A DNA stretch of 64,000 nt, from assembly GCA_963565915.1 (NCBI GenBank), contig OY751487.1:3410001-3474000 (forward strand), in the 5' to 3' direction. This document shows positions 22,108 through 30,846 of the stretch, one piece after another (positions within the stretch are counted from its first letter, which is position 1; each line of letters starts with the position of its first letter). The notes under the pieces are model-generated. The model worked only from the letters and a program-made list of their open reading frames with translations. It was not told where the DNA came from and did not search any database. The position numbers and the translations under genes are program-made. The DNA is from Entoloma clypeatum (lineage: Eukaryota; Basidiomycota; Agaricomycetes; Agaricales; Entolomataceae).

Positions 22108-22449
22108 TAATGATGTAACCGACGTAGGCTGCCCAAAGGGCGCTCAAGACGTAGCGGTACGAAGGCATATGGAAGCTAGACTAACCTGGTTAAGAGACGT
22201 TAGTGGAATGAAGAAGCTAACTAGCTACAACGTCTCAGAGAACTGGGTGTTCAAGAGTTAGGATTTATCGTACTAAATACATGGGTATTTATACTAATCC
22301 AATATGCGCACGGACCATTGTACAAACAATGCATAAACAAGTCATGCGTCCGTGGTTGTACCATAAACTCACATATATGGTAATAGTGACTTTATAGTCA
22401 CTTTCTGTGACAAGCACATGGTGCGACATATCTGGCGATATGTTCAACA
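22108..22449 (-). repeat. 3' LTR of copia element 1
   Basis: 342 bp; indistinguishable by eye from the 5' copy at 28444-28785. Preceded (in element orientation) by the AGTGAGGGGGAG polypurine tract and followed by target duplicate CCATT. Confidence 0.95.
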
Positions 22450-22456
22450 CTCCCCC

Positions 22457-25400
22457 TCACTTAGAATCCCGGGTAGGTTTCGTAAGTGGAGTATAAGGCT
22501 CTTTAAACTCCATTCGGAGTAGAGCGCGGAATTTTTCAAATTCCTGGCGACCAAGTGGCTTGGTAAACATATCAGCCGGATTCTCTGTTCCCGGAACGAA
22601 CCGTGGTTCGATCAATCCATCTTGAACTCTATCGCGTATAGCAAAATGATGGATTGCCATATGTTTGGTTCTGCCTTCAGTGACTGGGTTTTGCGCATTG
22701 AAAATCGCGCCTTGGTTATCTACATGGAACGGCATTTTGGTAATGTCCTGTAGTCCAAGCTCTTTGAAGAGATGAGTAACCCATTCGCACTCCCGCGAAC
22801 ATTCACTGGCAGCAACCATTTCCGCCTCAGTGGACGAATGTGCCACTGTTTTTTGCTTGCGACTTTTCCAAAGAACAAGTCCTCCTGCAAGCTTAAGGAA
22901 ATATCCCGATTGGGATTTTCTATCAGATGGGTCTGATGCCCAGTCTGAATCTGTCCATGCTTCAAAGGAAGCTTTGGATCGACCATCATAGATTATAGAA
23001 TAGTCTTGAGTACCGACAAGATATCTGATAATCCGCAGAGCGTATTTCTCATGCTCTTTGGAAGGGTTTGCAGACATTTGTGACATTTTTGCAACTGCAA
23101 AAGCAATGTCCGGTCTCGTTCCAATGGACAAGTACAACAACGATCCAATGATCATTTGGTACCTTGTTTTGAGTGTGGGATCCACCTCCCCCTCATTTGG
23201 TGCAGGGTAATAACCCTTTGGGAGTGGAGTGTCAGCAGCCTTTGCATTTTCTAAGCCAAAGCGCTTAATGATCTTCTTCAGGTATTCTGACTGATCGATT
23301 GTTACGATCTGCTTTTCCGAATCTTGTCGTATTCTCATACGCAAGAATTCTTTAGCAATACCAAGATCACGACTTTCCCATTTATTTTTAAAGTCAGATT
23401 TTATCTTGCGAACAAGATCTGGGTTTGATCCCATGAACAGGCCGTCATCAACATAGATCAAAGCGATTATCAAATCACCTGATTGTTTGTTGTGGTAAAC
23501 AAAGACGCCTGAGTCAGTTCTACATCGAGTAAAACCTAGCTTCTCCATTGATGCATTGAGCACGATCCACCACGCTCTCGCAGCCTGTTTTAGGCCATAG
23601 AGTGCTTTTAATAAACGGATGACCTTCCGTTCTTGGCCTTTGACAACAAAGCCTTCGGGTTGATTCATATAGATTTCCTCATCGAGCTCTCCATAGAGAA
23701 AAGCTGATTTGACATCTACTCCTTCAATCACCCATCCTTCAAGCGCAGCTACGGCGAAGAGGATTCGGATAGTCTCGAAACGTATCACAGGTGAGAAGAT
23801 CTCATCAAAATCGATACCCTCGATCTGTGAGAAACCCTTGGCAACGAGTCGTGCCTTCTTTCGTCCGTCAGTCTTGACGTCGAATACCCATCGATTTCTG
23901 ATGGTTTTACGACCTTTAGGTAGGTCAACCAACTTAAAGACATTGCGCTTCCGGAGAGCTTCTAATTCCTCACGGCATGCTGCTTTCCATTCAAGCTTTT
24001 CCTTTTCAGGTAGCTTATTTATGTCCTTCATTTGCCAAGACTTTGGGTCTTGTGGAATTTCGTCATATGCAGGGATTGCTTTAGATAGCAAGTGCGCAAG
24101 CATTTGTGACTGTCCTCCCCCTTCCCTAATATAGAGTAATTCCTCCATATCTATATCCGGATTCGGATTGGAATTGTTCTGATACATCTGAGGATCAGCG
24201 GAGCTAGTTGATGGAACAGCGCCAGATTGCTGGGGTCTGGTCTCCGATCGGGGATTATAGGCGTATCGCCGTGAATCCTCCTGAACGGTTCTGCTCCAAT
24301 CACGCTGATTTTGACGCAAGGCCTCAGCCGGGTTGTTCCCGTAAACATTTCCAGGACGCTGGGGTATAACCCGAGTACGACGAGGACGATCAGTTTGTGG
24401 ACGATAATCGCCTGGTAAGGTACGATCATCGTTTGGTGCATCTATGCGCACACGTTTCCCTGGATTGCGAGTCCGGGGAACCCACTGCTGATTCTCAGCG
24501 GTGTCCTGTCTGTTTGTTCCATCAGAAGTCTGACTGGAACCTTCGGGAAGCTGACCAGTTTGGTCGCTATTTGTATCAGGGAGGTTATGATTGTCATCAT
24601 GGGTTCCTGGATTAGACGGGTAATGTGAACCGCCAGGACCATGTGCATCATTGTTTTCCGAATGGAAATCGTCGGTTGGTAAAACAGACGGGCCATCATG
24701 TCCATCTACATCATCGTTTCCCATATCGTCTGATGTTGGATCATGGTATTGTGTTATCGAAGGTATTTTGTTCATTGTAGAACATTTTGGGAACAGCTGT
24801 TCATCAAACATTGCTGTGACACCTATGAAGACTACGTTGTTTGGTATCCGCATAAACCGGTAACCTTTAGTTCCAGTTTTAAATCCGATGAAGATCATCA
24901 GCTCGGATTTAGCGGTGGTAGTACGAATTTCTTTTGGAAGAAAGACATAAGCACCACATCCAAAAACGTGTAGGTTCGACACATCAGGCTTTTCCTTTTT
25001 AAGGGACTCATACGGAGTAAGCCATCCATGTCTTTTCAATGGAGTTCGGTTATACAAGTGAAGTGCATGTTCTACCGCAAATTGAATCCATATTTCGGGT
25101 AGGCAAGCATCATGCAACATAGCAAGTGCTTTATCCATTAAAGTTCTGTTAAAACGTTCCGCTCGACCGTTTTGTTGTGGTTGGTGCGGCACAGTAACTT
25201 CACCCTGGATTCCCATCTCACGCATATCTGCTTGGAAAGGGACAAACTCACCGCCGCCATCAAAACGCCAAGTTTTAATTGTCGTATTGAATTGGTTTTT
25301 AACCATGGCATTAAAATCACGAAGTGCAGAGTGTGCATCGGATTTTAGTCTCAATAAAGAGATCCAGGCGTGTGACGTGTAGTCATCAACAAAGCTGATA

Positions 25401-27640
25401 TAATAATTATATTTGCCATAAGTCGCCTTCTTAAATTGCTTTAAATCCGAATGGATTAGCTCAAGAGGTGCTTTAGCGCGTGTCTGAGATGGTGGGAAAG
25501 ATTTTGAAGGCATCTTTCCAAGAGCGCATCCTTTGCAGGGTCGCTCAGTGGACGGTTTGTCCACTCCATTGAAACCTTTGACATGTTTAGAAGCATGTCG
25601 CAGTACTTCATGTGAAGGGTGTCCGAATCGCTTGTGCCAGGTGTCATAATCAACAGATTGTGAGACACTAAGACTAACCAAGTGTATTCGTTCCTCTTTA
25701 ATGATCGTGGCATTTAGCCAATAAATCGATTCATTTGCCTTATGAGGATAACACATAAACAAAGGAAGACCTGAATTGGTCTTTAGCGCGATCGAACCAA
25801 ATCGTCCGCTAATTTCATTTCCTTGTTTAAGAATCTCGCCTACAGATAAAAGACGAACGTCTAAATCTGGTATGTAATAAACGGGTGATAGACGAGTTAT
25901 TTTATTTTGTTCTCGCCCGTTTTTCTTGATGGTGTGATTAATCAACACCGTTCCTTGTCCAAGGATCTGAATAGTGTGACCTTTCTGTGCAATTTGCACA
26001 GATTGACGATCTTTTAATGGGGTATATTCAATGAAATCATTGATGTCAAAGGTAAAGTGCAACGATGCACCTGAATCAAGAATCCAATTGGATTGATTCT
26101 GTTTCTTACATTCAGCACAATTCGCATAATGAGAATTTATTTGCGCTATAAGCGCGTGTACAGCAGGTGATATAAATACATTGGACCGCCGTCCATTCAC
26201 TCGTCTCCAAAGAGGCTCCTGTGAAGTATTTGTTAACTGCATTGTACGTGCTTCTGAATGTGAAACATACCCCATGTCGTTGTTGTTTCCATCACCACGG
26301 GAAACTTCATACTCCATATAGTCGTTGACGTATCCTTCATCGTAATAGCCCCTTATGGTGGGGGCTATGTCTTCTGTATCCATCTCATCGGCCCAGCTGA
26401 TTCTACTCGGCGTTTCTTCGAAAACCGGAATGCGGTGATTCCGGGGGTCCATTGTCGGAGGCGCTGAGAGCGGCCTTGACGTCGCAGCTTCATTACGTTG
26501 AAGTGCGGGGACATCGACGAGGCGAGTCAGATTCTGCGCTGTTGGAGGGACACCAATGCTGTTAGCCAGTGTGCGCGCTCCATCCAGGTCCGTGAAAGGG
26601 CCTGGGCCAGGAATATTACCAATCGCAAGCGATTGGTTGTTCCTTATCCTCCAATCGGTGGATGATGAGGGGTGCGGAGTGAAGATGGACCCATTTCCGT
26701 AAATGACCGTGTTGGGTAAGGTCTGGATTGGAAGCTGCCCATCAGGGGCGCTATCCATGGCAGAGGAAGCAAAGTGCGCCTTCTCTTTACCTTTCCAGGG
26801 TCCTTTGCCCTTGGTCTTCCCAGCGGAAGTCCCACGTCCCTTGCCTTTCCAGGGCTTGGAGTGCTGATGCGAATGCTGCTGGTTAGTAGCCGGTCCTTCC
26901 GAAGATCCCTGAGAGGGTCCAGTGCGAGGCTGGTACTTCGGGGGGTTGGGCCGAGCGCGTTTTACCGCAGAAATCTTATTTGCGTGAGCACCTCCTTGGG
27001 ACTGTGGAGCGTGCGGGTTTTTACGGAAGTATTCCGAGCGTACCTGCTCGATTACTTTCCCGATCTCGAGTACTGTGGACTGATTGCCGCCAGGCGCCAC
27101 ATAGTGTACTGCATCAAAGAGGATGCTGTGCACAAGACCATCGTAGCCCTGAGGCAGTCCATTCAGGATCATCATGATCCGGACGAACTTGGGGATGTCT
27201 ATATGGTTATGCTCGAGTCGTTGGAAAAGGGTCTGCATCTTATCGATGCCAGATAAAGGATCGGCGGGAGAAAGAGAGGTGCGGAGGAGTTGCTGGAAAT
27301 CAGCAAAGACGGTGGACGGACCAACCGTGGACAGTTTTGTGGCGATCAGGTCCCACATCTCCTTGGAGGTTTTAGCTCCCTTGATGTGGTGGACGAGAGA
27401 GTCCGAAATGGACATCTGAATTAGGCCTTGGGCCTGATCGTCCTGCTCATGCCAAGTGTTTAACTTGTCTTGGAAATCTGTCTCTTTGGGGTCAGCCGGG
27501 AACTTTTTGTCGCCGGTGACGATCCTCCACACTTTAGCTGCCTTAAGGTAGGCGCTCATCTTCTCCTGATAGACGGAGAAGTTGGTGGTGGTGAGTTTGG
27601 GAACGGAAGAAGCGAGGTCGAGTTTGGAGTTTGAGGACAT
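22457..27640 (-). CDS. copia Gag-Pol polyprotein
   Basis: Single open frame, about 1727 residues from MSSNSKLDLASSVPKL at 27640 (the frame extends to 27673 with a less likely Met). Order: gag of the UBN2/retrotran type; a Lys/Gly-rich basic tract in place of a CCHC zinc knuckle; protease with WILDSGASLHF; integrase with HHCC (WHKRFGHPSHEVLRHA ... CKGCALGKM), core LELIHSDLKQ, FVDDYTSHAW and QQNGRAERFNRTL; reverse transcriptase with RNRWVFDVKTDGRKKARLVA and the YVDD box (IALIYVDDGLFMG); RNase H with LVLWKSRKQKTVAHSSTEAE. All domains uninterrupted, so the element is predicted competent. The stop codon falls in the polypurine tract. Confidence 0.95.
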   Translation of the reverse strand: MSSNSKLDLASSVPKLTTTNFSVYQEKMSAYLKAAKVWRIVTGDKKFPADPKETDFQDKLNTWHEQDDQAQGLIQMSISDSLVHHIKGAKTSKEMWDLIATKLSTVGPSTVFADFQQLLRTSLSPADPLSGIDKMQTLFQRLEHNHIDIPKFVRIMMILNGLPQGYDGLVHSILFDAVHYVAPGGNQSTVLEIGKVIEQVRSEYFRKNPHAPQSQGGAHANKISAVKRARPNPPKYQPRTGPSQGSSEGPATNQQHSHQHSKPWKGKGRGTSAGKTKGKGPWKGKEKAHFASSAMDSAPDGQLPIQTLPNTVIYGNGSIFTPHPSSSTDWRIRNNQSLAIGNIPGPGPFTDLDGARTLANSIGVPPTAQNLTRLVDVPALQRNEAATSRPLSAPPTMDPRNHRIPVFEETPSRISWADEMDTEDIAPTIRGYYDEGYVNDYMEYEVSRGDGNNNDMGYVSHSEARTMQLTNTSQEPLWRRVNGRRSNVFISPAVHALIAQINSHYANCAECKKQNQSNWILDSGASLHFTFDINDFIEYTPLKDRQSVQIAQKGHTIQILGQGTVLINHTIKKNGREQNKITRLSPVYYIPDLDVRLLSVGEILKQGNEISGRFGSIALKTNSGLPLFMCYPHKANESIYWLNATIIKEERIHLVSLSVSQSVDYDTWHKRFGHPSHEVLRHASKHVKGFNGVDKPSTERPCKGCALGKMPSKSFPPSQTRAKAPLELIHSDLKQFKKATYGKYNYYISFVDDYTSHAWISLLRLKSDAHSALRDFNAMVKNQFNTTIKTWRFDGGGEFVPFQADMREMGIQGEVTVPHQPQQNGRAERFNRTLMDKALAMLHDACLPEIWIQFAVEHALHLYNRTPLKRHGWLTPYESLKKEKPDVSNLHVFGCGAYVFLPKEIRTTTAKSELMIFIGFKTGTKGYRFMRIPNNVVFIGVTAMFDEQLFPKCSTMNKIPSITQYHDPTSDDMGNDDVDGHDGPSVLPTDDFHSENNDAHGPGGSHYPSNPGTHDDNHNLPDTNSDQTGQLPEGSSQTSDGTNRQDTAENQQWVPRTRNPGKRVRIDAPNDDRTLPGDYRPQTDRPRRTRVIPQRPGNVYGNNPAEALRQNQRDWSRTVQEDSRRYAYNPRSETRPQQSGAVPSTSSADPQMYQNNSNPNPDIDMEELLYIREGGGQSQMLAHLLSKAIPAYDEIPQDPKSWQMKDINKLPEKEKLEWKAACREELEALRKRNVFKLVDLPKGRKTIRNRWVFDVKTDGRKKARLVAKGFSQIEGIDFDEIFSPVIRFETIRILFAVAALEGWVIEGVDVKSAFLYGELDEEIYMNQPEGFVVKGQERKVIRLLKALYGLKQAARAWWIVLNASMEKLGFTRCRTDSGVFVYHNKQSGDLIIALIYVDDGLFMGSNPDLVRKIKSDFKNKWESRDLGIAKEFLRMRIRQDSEKQIVTIDQSEYLKKIIKRFGLENAKAADTPLPKGYYPAPNEGEVDPTLKTRYQMIIGSLLYLSIGTRPDIAFAVAKMSQMSANPSKEHEKYALRIIRYLVGTQDYSIIYDGRSKASFEAWTDSDWASDPSDRKSQSGYFLKLAGGLVLWKSRKQKTVAHSSTEAEMVAASECSRECEWVTHLFKELGLQDITKMPFHVDNQGAIFNAQNPVTEGRTKHMAIHHFAIRDRVQDGLIEPRFVPGTENPADMFTKPLGRQEFEKFRALLRMEFKEPYTPLTKPTRDSK

Positions 27641-27730
27641 GATGATGCTGCGAAACATAAATAGAATCAGCATGTGTTTTTTCGAAAAAGCGCATCAGAA
27701 AAATAAATAGACGAGCTGCCTTGTCGGTCA

Positions 27731-28504
27731 TCATTCTTCGTCCCCTGTTTGGTCTAGTGGTAGCATATGAAATGCCATCACTAGTTCTACCCAATCGTCA
27801 TGTGCACCCTGAGTGCTGTGTTGCCCACAGGTGCAAGATCCTTCCTGAATAGGGAGCATGACTTCATTCGCTCGAGGAGGTGCGCCGTGTGCTTCAGGGA
27901 TGGTCCCATCATCAACATACACGGGCGGAGGATCCGTAGGATCTCCATCTTGGGTAGGTACCGCAACAGGTACCTCAGTACGGCGATTACGCCATCTGCG
28001 GTTCAAAGCTCGAGTCCTTGCTCCTCCTGCATCACACGTAGTACACGAGTAGTCAAAGGTAGTGTTGTCTATGCAATGCCTCGGGCAATGCTGACTGTCA
28101 ACAACGAGTTGTCGACACACTCCGCAACGAGCAACGATGCGTCCATTGTCATCAAGACCTGAAGGGACTGAGCCCTGTGCCGTTGGCACCATATGGACTT
28201 GCTCTCGTGATACGATCATTGTAATAGGAATTCTCTCAAGCAATCGATCAAGAATGGCCCATTGAAAGGTACATTCAATACCTCGAATGCTGCGAGGTTC
28301 ACCGTCGAGGGAACCGTCGAGCTCGATGTATTCGATGCTGAGGAAACCAGTCTCCAGGCTAGTATACAAAGCGGATGCTGCCAATAATAGCGCAAAAGCT
28401 AGGATACTTAGAGCATGCGGCGCTAGGGCCGGGGCCCATAACCTAATGATGTAACCGACGTAGGCTGCCCAAAGGGCGCTCAAGACGTAGCGGTACGAAG
28501 GCAT
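27731..28504 (-). CDS. LTR-initiated upstream ORF of copia element 1 (membrane segment plus Cys cluster)
   Basis: 257 codons ahead of gag-pol. The AUG lies inside the 5' LTR, the frame reads through the LTR end and primer-binding site (R-L-W-A-P) and stops 90 nt before gag. Visible features: a hydrophobic N-terminus (SYRYVLSALWAAYVGYII), a membrane segment (LSILAFALLLAASALYTSL), and a Cys-rich zinc-finger-like part with CGVC, CPRHC and CTTC, then an Arg-rich and an acidic Pro-rich segment. No family recognised. It is not part of a usual copia element, which starts with gag. The 3' LTR copy gives only the first 20 codons. Confidence 0.55.
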   Translation of the reverse strand: MPSYRYVLSALWAAYVGYIIRLWAPALAPHALSILAFALLLAASALYTSLETGFLSIEYIELDGSLDGEPRSIRGIECTFQWAILDRLLERIPITMIVSREQVHMVPTAQGSVPSGLDDNGRIVARCGVCRQLVVDSQHCPRHCIDNTTFDYSCTTCDAGGARTRALNRRWRNRRTEVPVAVPTQDGDPTDPPPVYVDDGTIPEAHGAPPRANEVMLPIQEGSCTCGQHSTQGAHDDWVELVMAFHMLPLDQTGDEE

Positions 28505-28785
28505 ATGGAAGCTAGACTAACCTGGTTAAGAGACGTTAGTGGAATGAAGAAGCTAACTAGCTACAACGTCTCAGAGAACTGGGTGTTCAAGAGTTAGGAT
28601 TTATCGTACTAAATACATGGGTATTTATACTAATCCAATATGCGCACGGACCATTGTACAAACAATGCATAAACAAGTCATGCGTCCGTGGTTGTACCAT
28701 AAACTCACATATATGGTAATAGTGACTTTATAGTCACTTTCTGTGACAAGCACATGGTGCGACATATCTGGCGATATGTTCAACA
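28444..28785 (-). repeat. 5' LTR of copia element 1
   Basis: 342 bp. A TATAAATA promoter box reads on the minus strand at about 28622-28629. The first AUG after it is at 28504. A CAG/GTTAGT splice-donor consensus lies at 28521, 17 nt upstream of that AUG. Confidence 0.93.
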
Positions 28786-29235
28786 CCATTGACCTGAACC
28801 CTCGCCCCGCGTGCCCAACAGCCTCCCCTTGACTCCAACCCTTGTCCCGCATGCCCAACACCCTTCCATCGACATCAAGCACCCTTCCGCGTGCCCAACG
28901 GCCATCTGTAACGCCCAACGGCCTGCCCTCGACCCCCAACCATTGCCCCATGTGCCCAACGGCCTCCCATCGACACCAAGCGCCGTTCCGCATGCCCAAC
29001 GGCCCTCTGTAGTGCCCAACAGCCTCCCCTCAATTCCAGCCGTCAATTAATAATCATTTTGTTATCATTTGTTTGTTCTTTTGCACCAATAAATATTCTT
29101 TGATATGTATACCATCACGAAGCCGGCTTGAGCCGGCTTGTAAGTGGCTCCGGAGCTGCAGCAAGCCGAAGACATGGCTTGGCTCAGCTTGGTGAGCCGA
29201 TCACCCGGCTTGATGCAGCTCGGCTAGCCAAACAC

Positions 29236-29311
29236 CCAGATGTTGTCAACTTTTGCTACTCTTGCAATGTTGATGACAGTGTTTTCGTCACCGTCTCTTC
29301 TTCTCTACTGT
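29236..29311. other. short spacer between foldback 1 and the hairpin tract
   Basis: Begins where the foldback inverted repeat can no longer be followed (CACCCAGATG). Contains GTCAAC ... GTTGATGAC, a weak hairpin that could already belong to the tract. No gene. Confidence 0.35.
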
Positions 29312-29548
29312 GACAGAGTCTTCTGTACTCTGTCTCTCTTTCTCATTGTCTCTTTGACGGTGAATATTTCACCGTTGAGTATCATTCTTGCCTGGGTTAT
29401 GTTGACCCAGATGTTTGCATTTATTTTGATGATCTTGTTGTCATCGATAACAAACCTGTTGTTCGTTACTCGCAGTCCAATGTGGTCTATTTGACCCATC
29501 ATTTCTGGGCAATGAGATCTTTTCATCTTGAGGGTTATTAGAACCCTC

Positions 29549-30040
29549 TCAGCTATGATTTTCATGTGGGCAACAATTTTGTCGCCACGGCTTTTGTGAA
29601 CTTTGGAAGTTCAGAGAACTTCCAGCCCATTTTGGGCTCTTGCCATGCATTTGCAGTTGACGGTGTCTTTTGGACCACAAATATGGTGCCGATTCTTCTG
29701 TTGAGGGTAAAGGTACCCTCGGAACTCTTGTTTCCATTGTTGGTGGTCCCGTTCTATGGGTTGGTGGTAATTTAGCAACCCATTCCGACCGCCACAAAGG
29801 CTGTTGATCTGCCTTTGATAAAGGTCTTGGAATTTCCAGACCTTCTTTTGACATTGACGGAACTTGTGTTCCATCAAGACTATCTTTGTCTCTTTTGCAA
29901 ACGGGACCTATGGAGTCTTTACTCCATATTTCGAGACAACTGTTGTTGTCTTCCTTTGCCGTTTTCAATTTGGTGATGATTTCCGGAGTCTCTTCATTGA
30001 CTCTGAAGGAGGTTATTTTAACCTCCGTTTCTTGATTCAT
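29549..30040 (-). CDS. hypothetical 163-codon ORF within the hairpin tract
   Basis: Minus-strand frame opening MNQETEVKITSFRVNEETPE, overlapping the stop of the 269-codon frame by four bases. Polar, Pro/Ser-rich; no recognised family. Low confidence for the same reason as its neighbour. Confidence 0.15.
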   Translation of the reverse strand: MNQETEVKITSFRVNEETPEIITKLKTAKEDNNSCLEIWSKDSIGPVCKRDKDSLDGTQVPSMSKEGLEIPRPLSKADQQPLWRSEWVAKLPPTHRTGPPTMETRVPRVPLPSTEESAPYLWSKRHRQLQMHGKSPKWAGSSLNFQSSQKPWRQNCCPHENHS

Positions 30041-30846
30041 ATTAATGGAAATGTTCCCGTTCCTTCTCTAGACTCTACGAGAGAATTGGAAGACTTATAA
30101 GTCTTCCGTTCTAGTCCATTGACTACATGTCGCGGACTTACTGAACTTTTAATTGAAGACTTAATAGTCTTCACTTCTTCACAATCCACTTTGGAGTGGT
30201 CAACACCATCTCCGTGGTTCAGAAGTTGATGAGGCTCATAAGTCTCATGGTTTCTTTCCACAACAATATCCTGATGTTGCGCAGCTTCTCCGTTTGAAGA
30301 CATAACTGTCTTCATATCTCTGTTCTGTTGAACGGAGTGATATTCTGAGTCACCTCTCCAACTGTTGAGAGGTTCAGATGGTTCATGATGAGCCATTTCT
30401 TCACGCGCAACATAATAAACATGTTGCAAACTTTCCGCATGGATGTTAGAAGGTTCTTCATGAGCCTTCAGGATGTTTGCATTCATTTCGGAAGACTTCA
30501 CAGCCTTCCTCTTCATCTCAAAGACATGCTCGACATGTTGGACCACTTCTCCATAGAGGTCCTTGTAATATGCTAGAGGTTTATGAGCCTCTATAGGTGC
30601 ATATGGCTTTGTGCACCTGTCCAACTCCATATTGAGTTCACAGACAAATGACCACTTAAAGTGGTCAATATACTCTCTATTGTTGCATAGTGTATCACGA
30701 CCATACACCTCATTCACACTTGCGAGAGTGAATCTATGAGCTTCGTAGCTCATATACTTGAGATGGTCATTATTGATAACCGTCGGAACAATGGACCATA
30801 GTTCCATCTCAAAATCCATGATTAGCCTGTGGTCCAGCCACGGCAT
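30037..30846 (-). CDS. hypothetical 269-codon ORF within the hairpin tract
   Basis: Open minus-strand frame from MPWLDHRLIMDFEMELWS. Hydrophilic, rich in His, Glu, Ser and Val, with no domain I recognise and no membrane segment. A second frame (29549-30040, 163 codons) overlaps its end by 4 nt. The frames span many hairpins. They may be coding, or may be open because palindromes constrain composition. Low confidence as a gene. Confidence 0.2.
   Translation of the reverse strand: MPWLDHRLIMDFEMELWSIVPTVINNDHLKYMSYEAHRFTLASVNEVYGRDTLCNNREYIDHFKWSFVCELNMELDRCTKPYAPIEAHKPLAYYKDLYGEVVQHVEHVFEMKRKAVKSSEMNANILKAHEEPSNIHAESLQHVYYVAREEMAHHEPSEPLNSWRGDSEYHSVQQNRDMKTVMSSNGEAAQHQDIVVERNHETYEPHQLLNHGDGVDHSKVDCEEVKTIKSSIKSSVSPRHVVNGLERKTYKSSNSLVESREGTGTFPLI

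Larger units (their letters stand above)
22108..28785 (-). mobile_element. copia element 1, full length and apparently intact
   Basis: 6678 bp, on the minus strand, inside the right arm of foldback 1. LTRs of 342 bp (22108-22449 and 28444-28785) appear identical when read side by side. A perfect 5-bp target duplication CCATT flanks it (22103-22107 and 28786-28790). The LTR begins TGTTGAACA and ends TTA in element orientation, so termini are TG...TA rather than TG...CA; the end is fixed by the duplication and by the primer-binding site abutting it. PBS GGTTATGGGCCCC occupies 28431-28443. The purine tract AGTGAGGGGGAG (22461-22450) abuts the 3' LTR and contains the gag-pol stop. Identical LTRs and an open 5.2-kb frame indicate very recent insertion. 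Confidence 0.95.
20735..29235. mobile_element. foldback element 1 with minisatellite arms (split by copia element 1)
   Basis: Left arm about 20735-21645; right arm about 21646-22107 plus 28791-29235 once the copia insertion and one target duplicate are removed. Both arms come to about 910 bp. The outer portions match as inverted repeats around AAGCCGGCTCAAGCCGGCTT followed by CGTGATGG (20856-20885 and 29111-29140 in reverse). Inside, the left arm is in GCCGTTGGGC orientation and the right arm in GCCCAACGGC orientation. At the centre, GAATGATCTGCTGA (from about 21583) pairs with TCAGCAGATCATTC (about 21711). No coding capacity of its own. Ends resemble hAT (GTGTT), but no target duplication was confirmed. 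Confidence 0.85.

Noticed and set aside
20933..22261. Several long Pro/Asn/Gly-rich open frames on both strands (up to 250 codons).
   Set aside because: They are translations of the GCCCAACGGC arrays and of the mirrored foldback arms; the same peptide appears from both arms. No domain, start context or codon bias supports a gene.
28431..28443. Initiator tRNA-Met-like sequence.
   Set aside because: Only the 12-nt anticodon-arm complement is present, directly after an LTR; it is a primer-binding site and not a tRNA gene.
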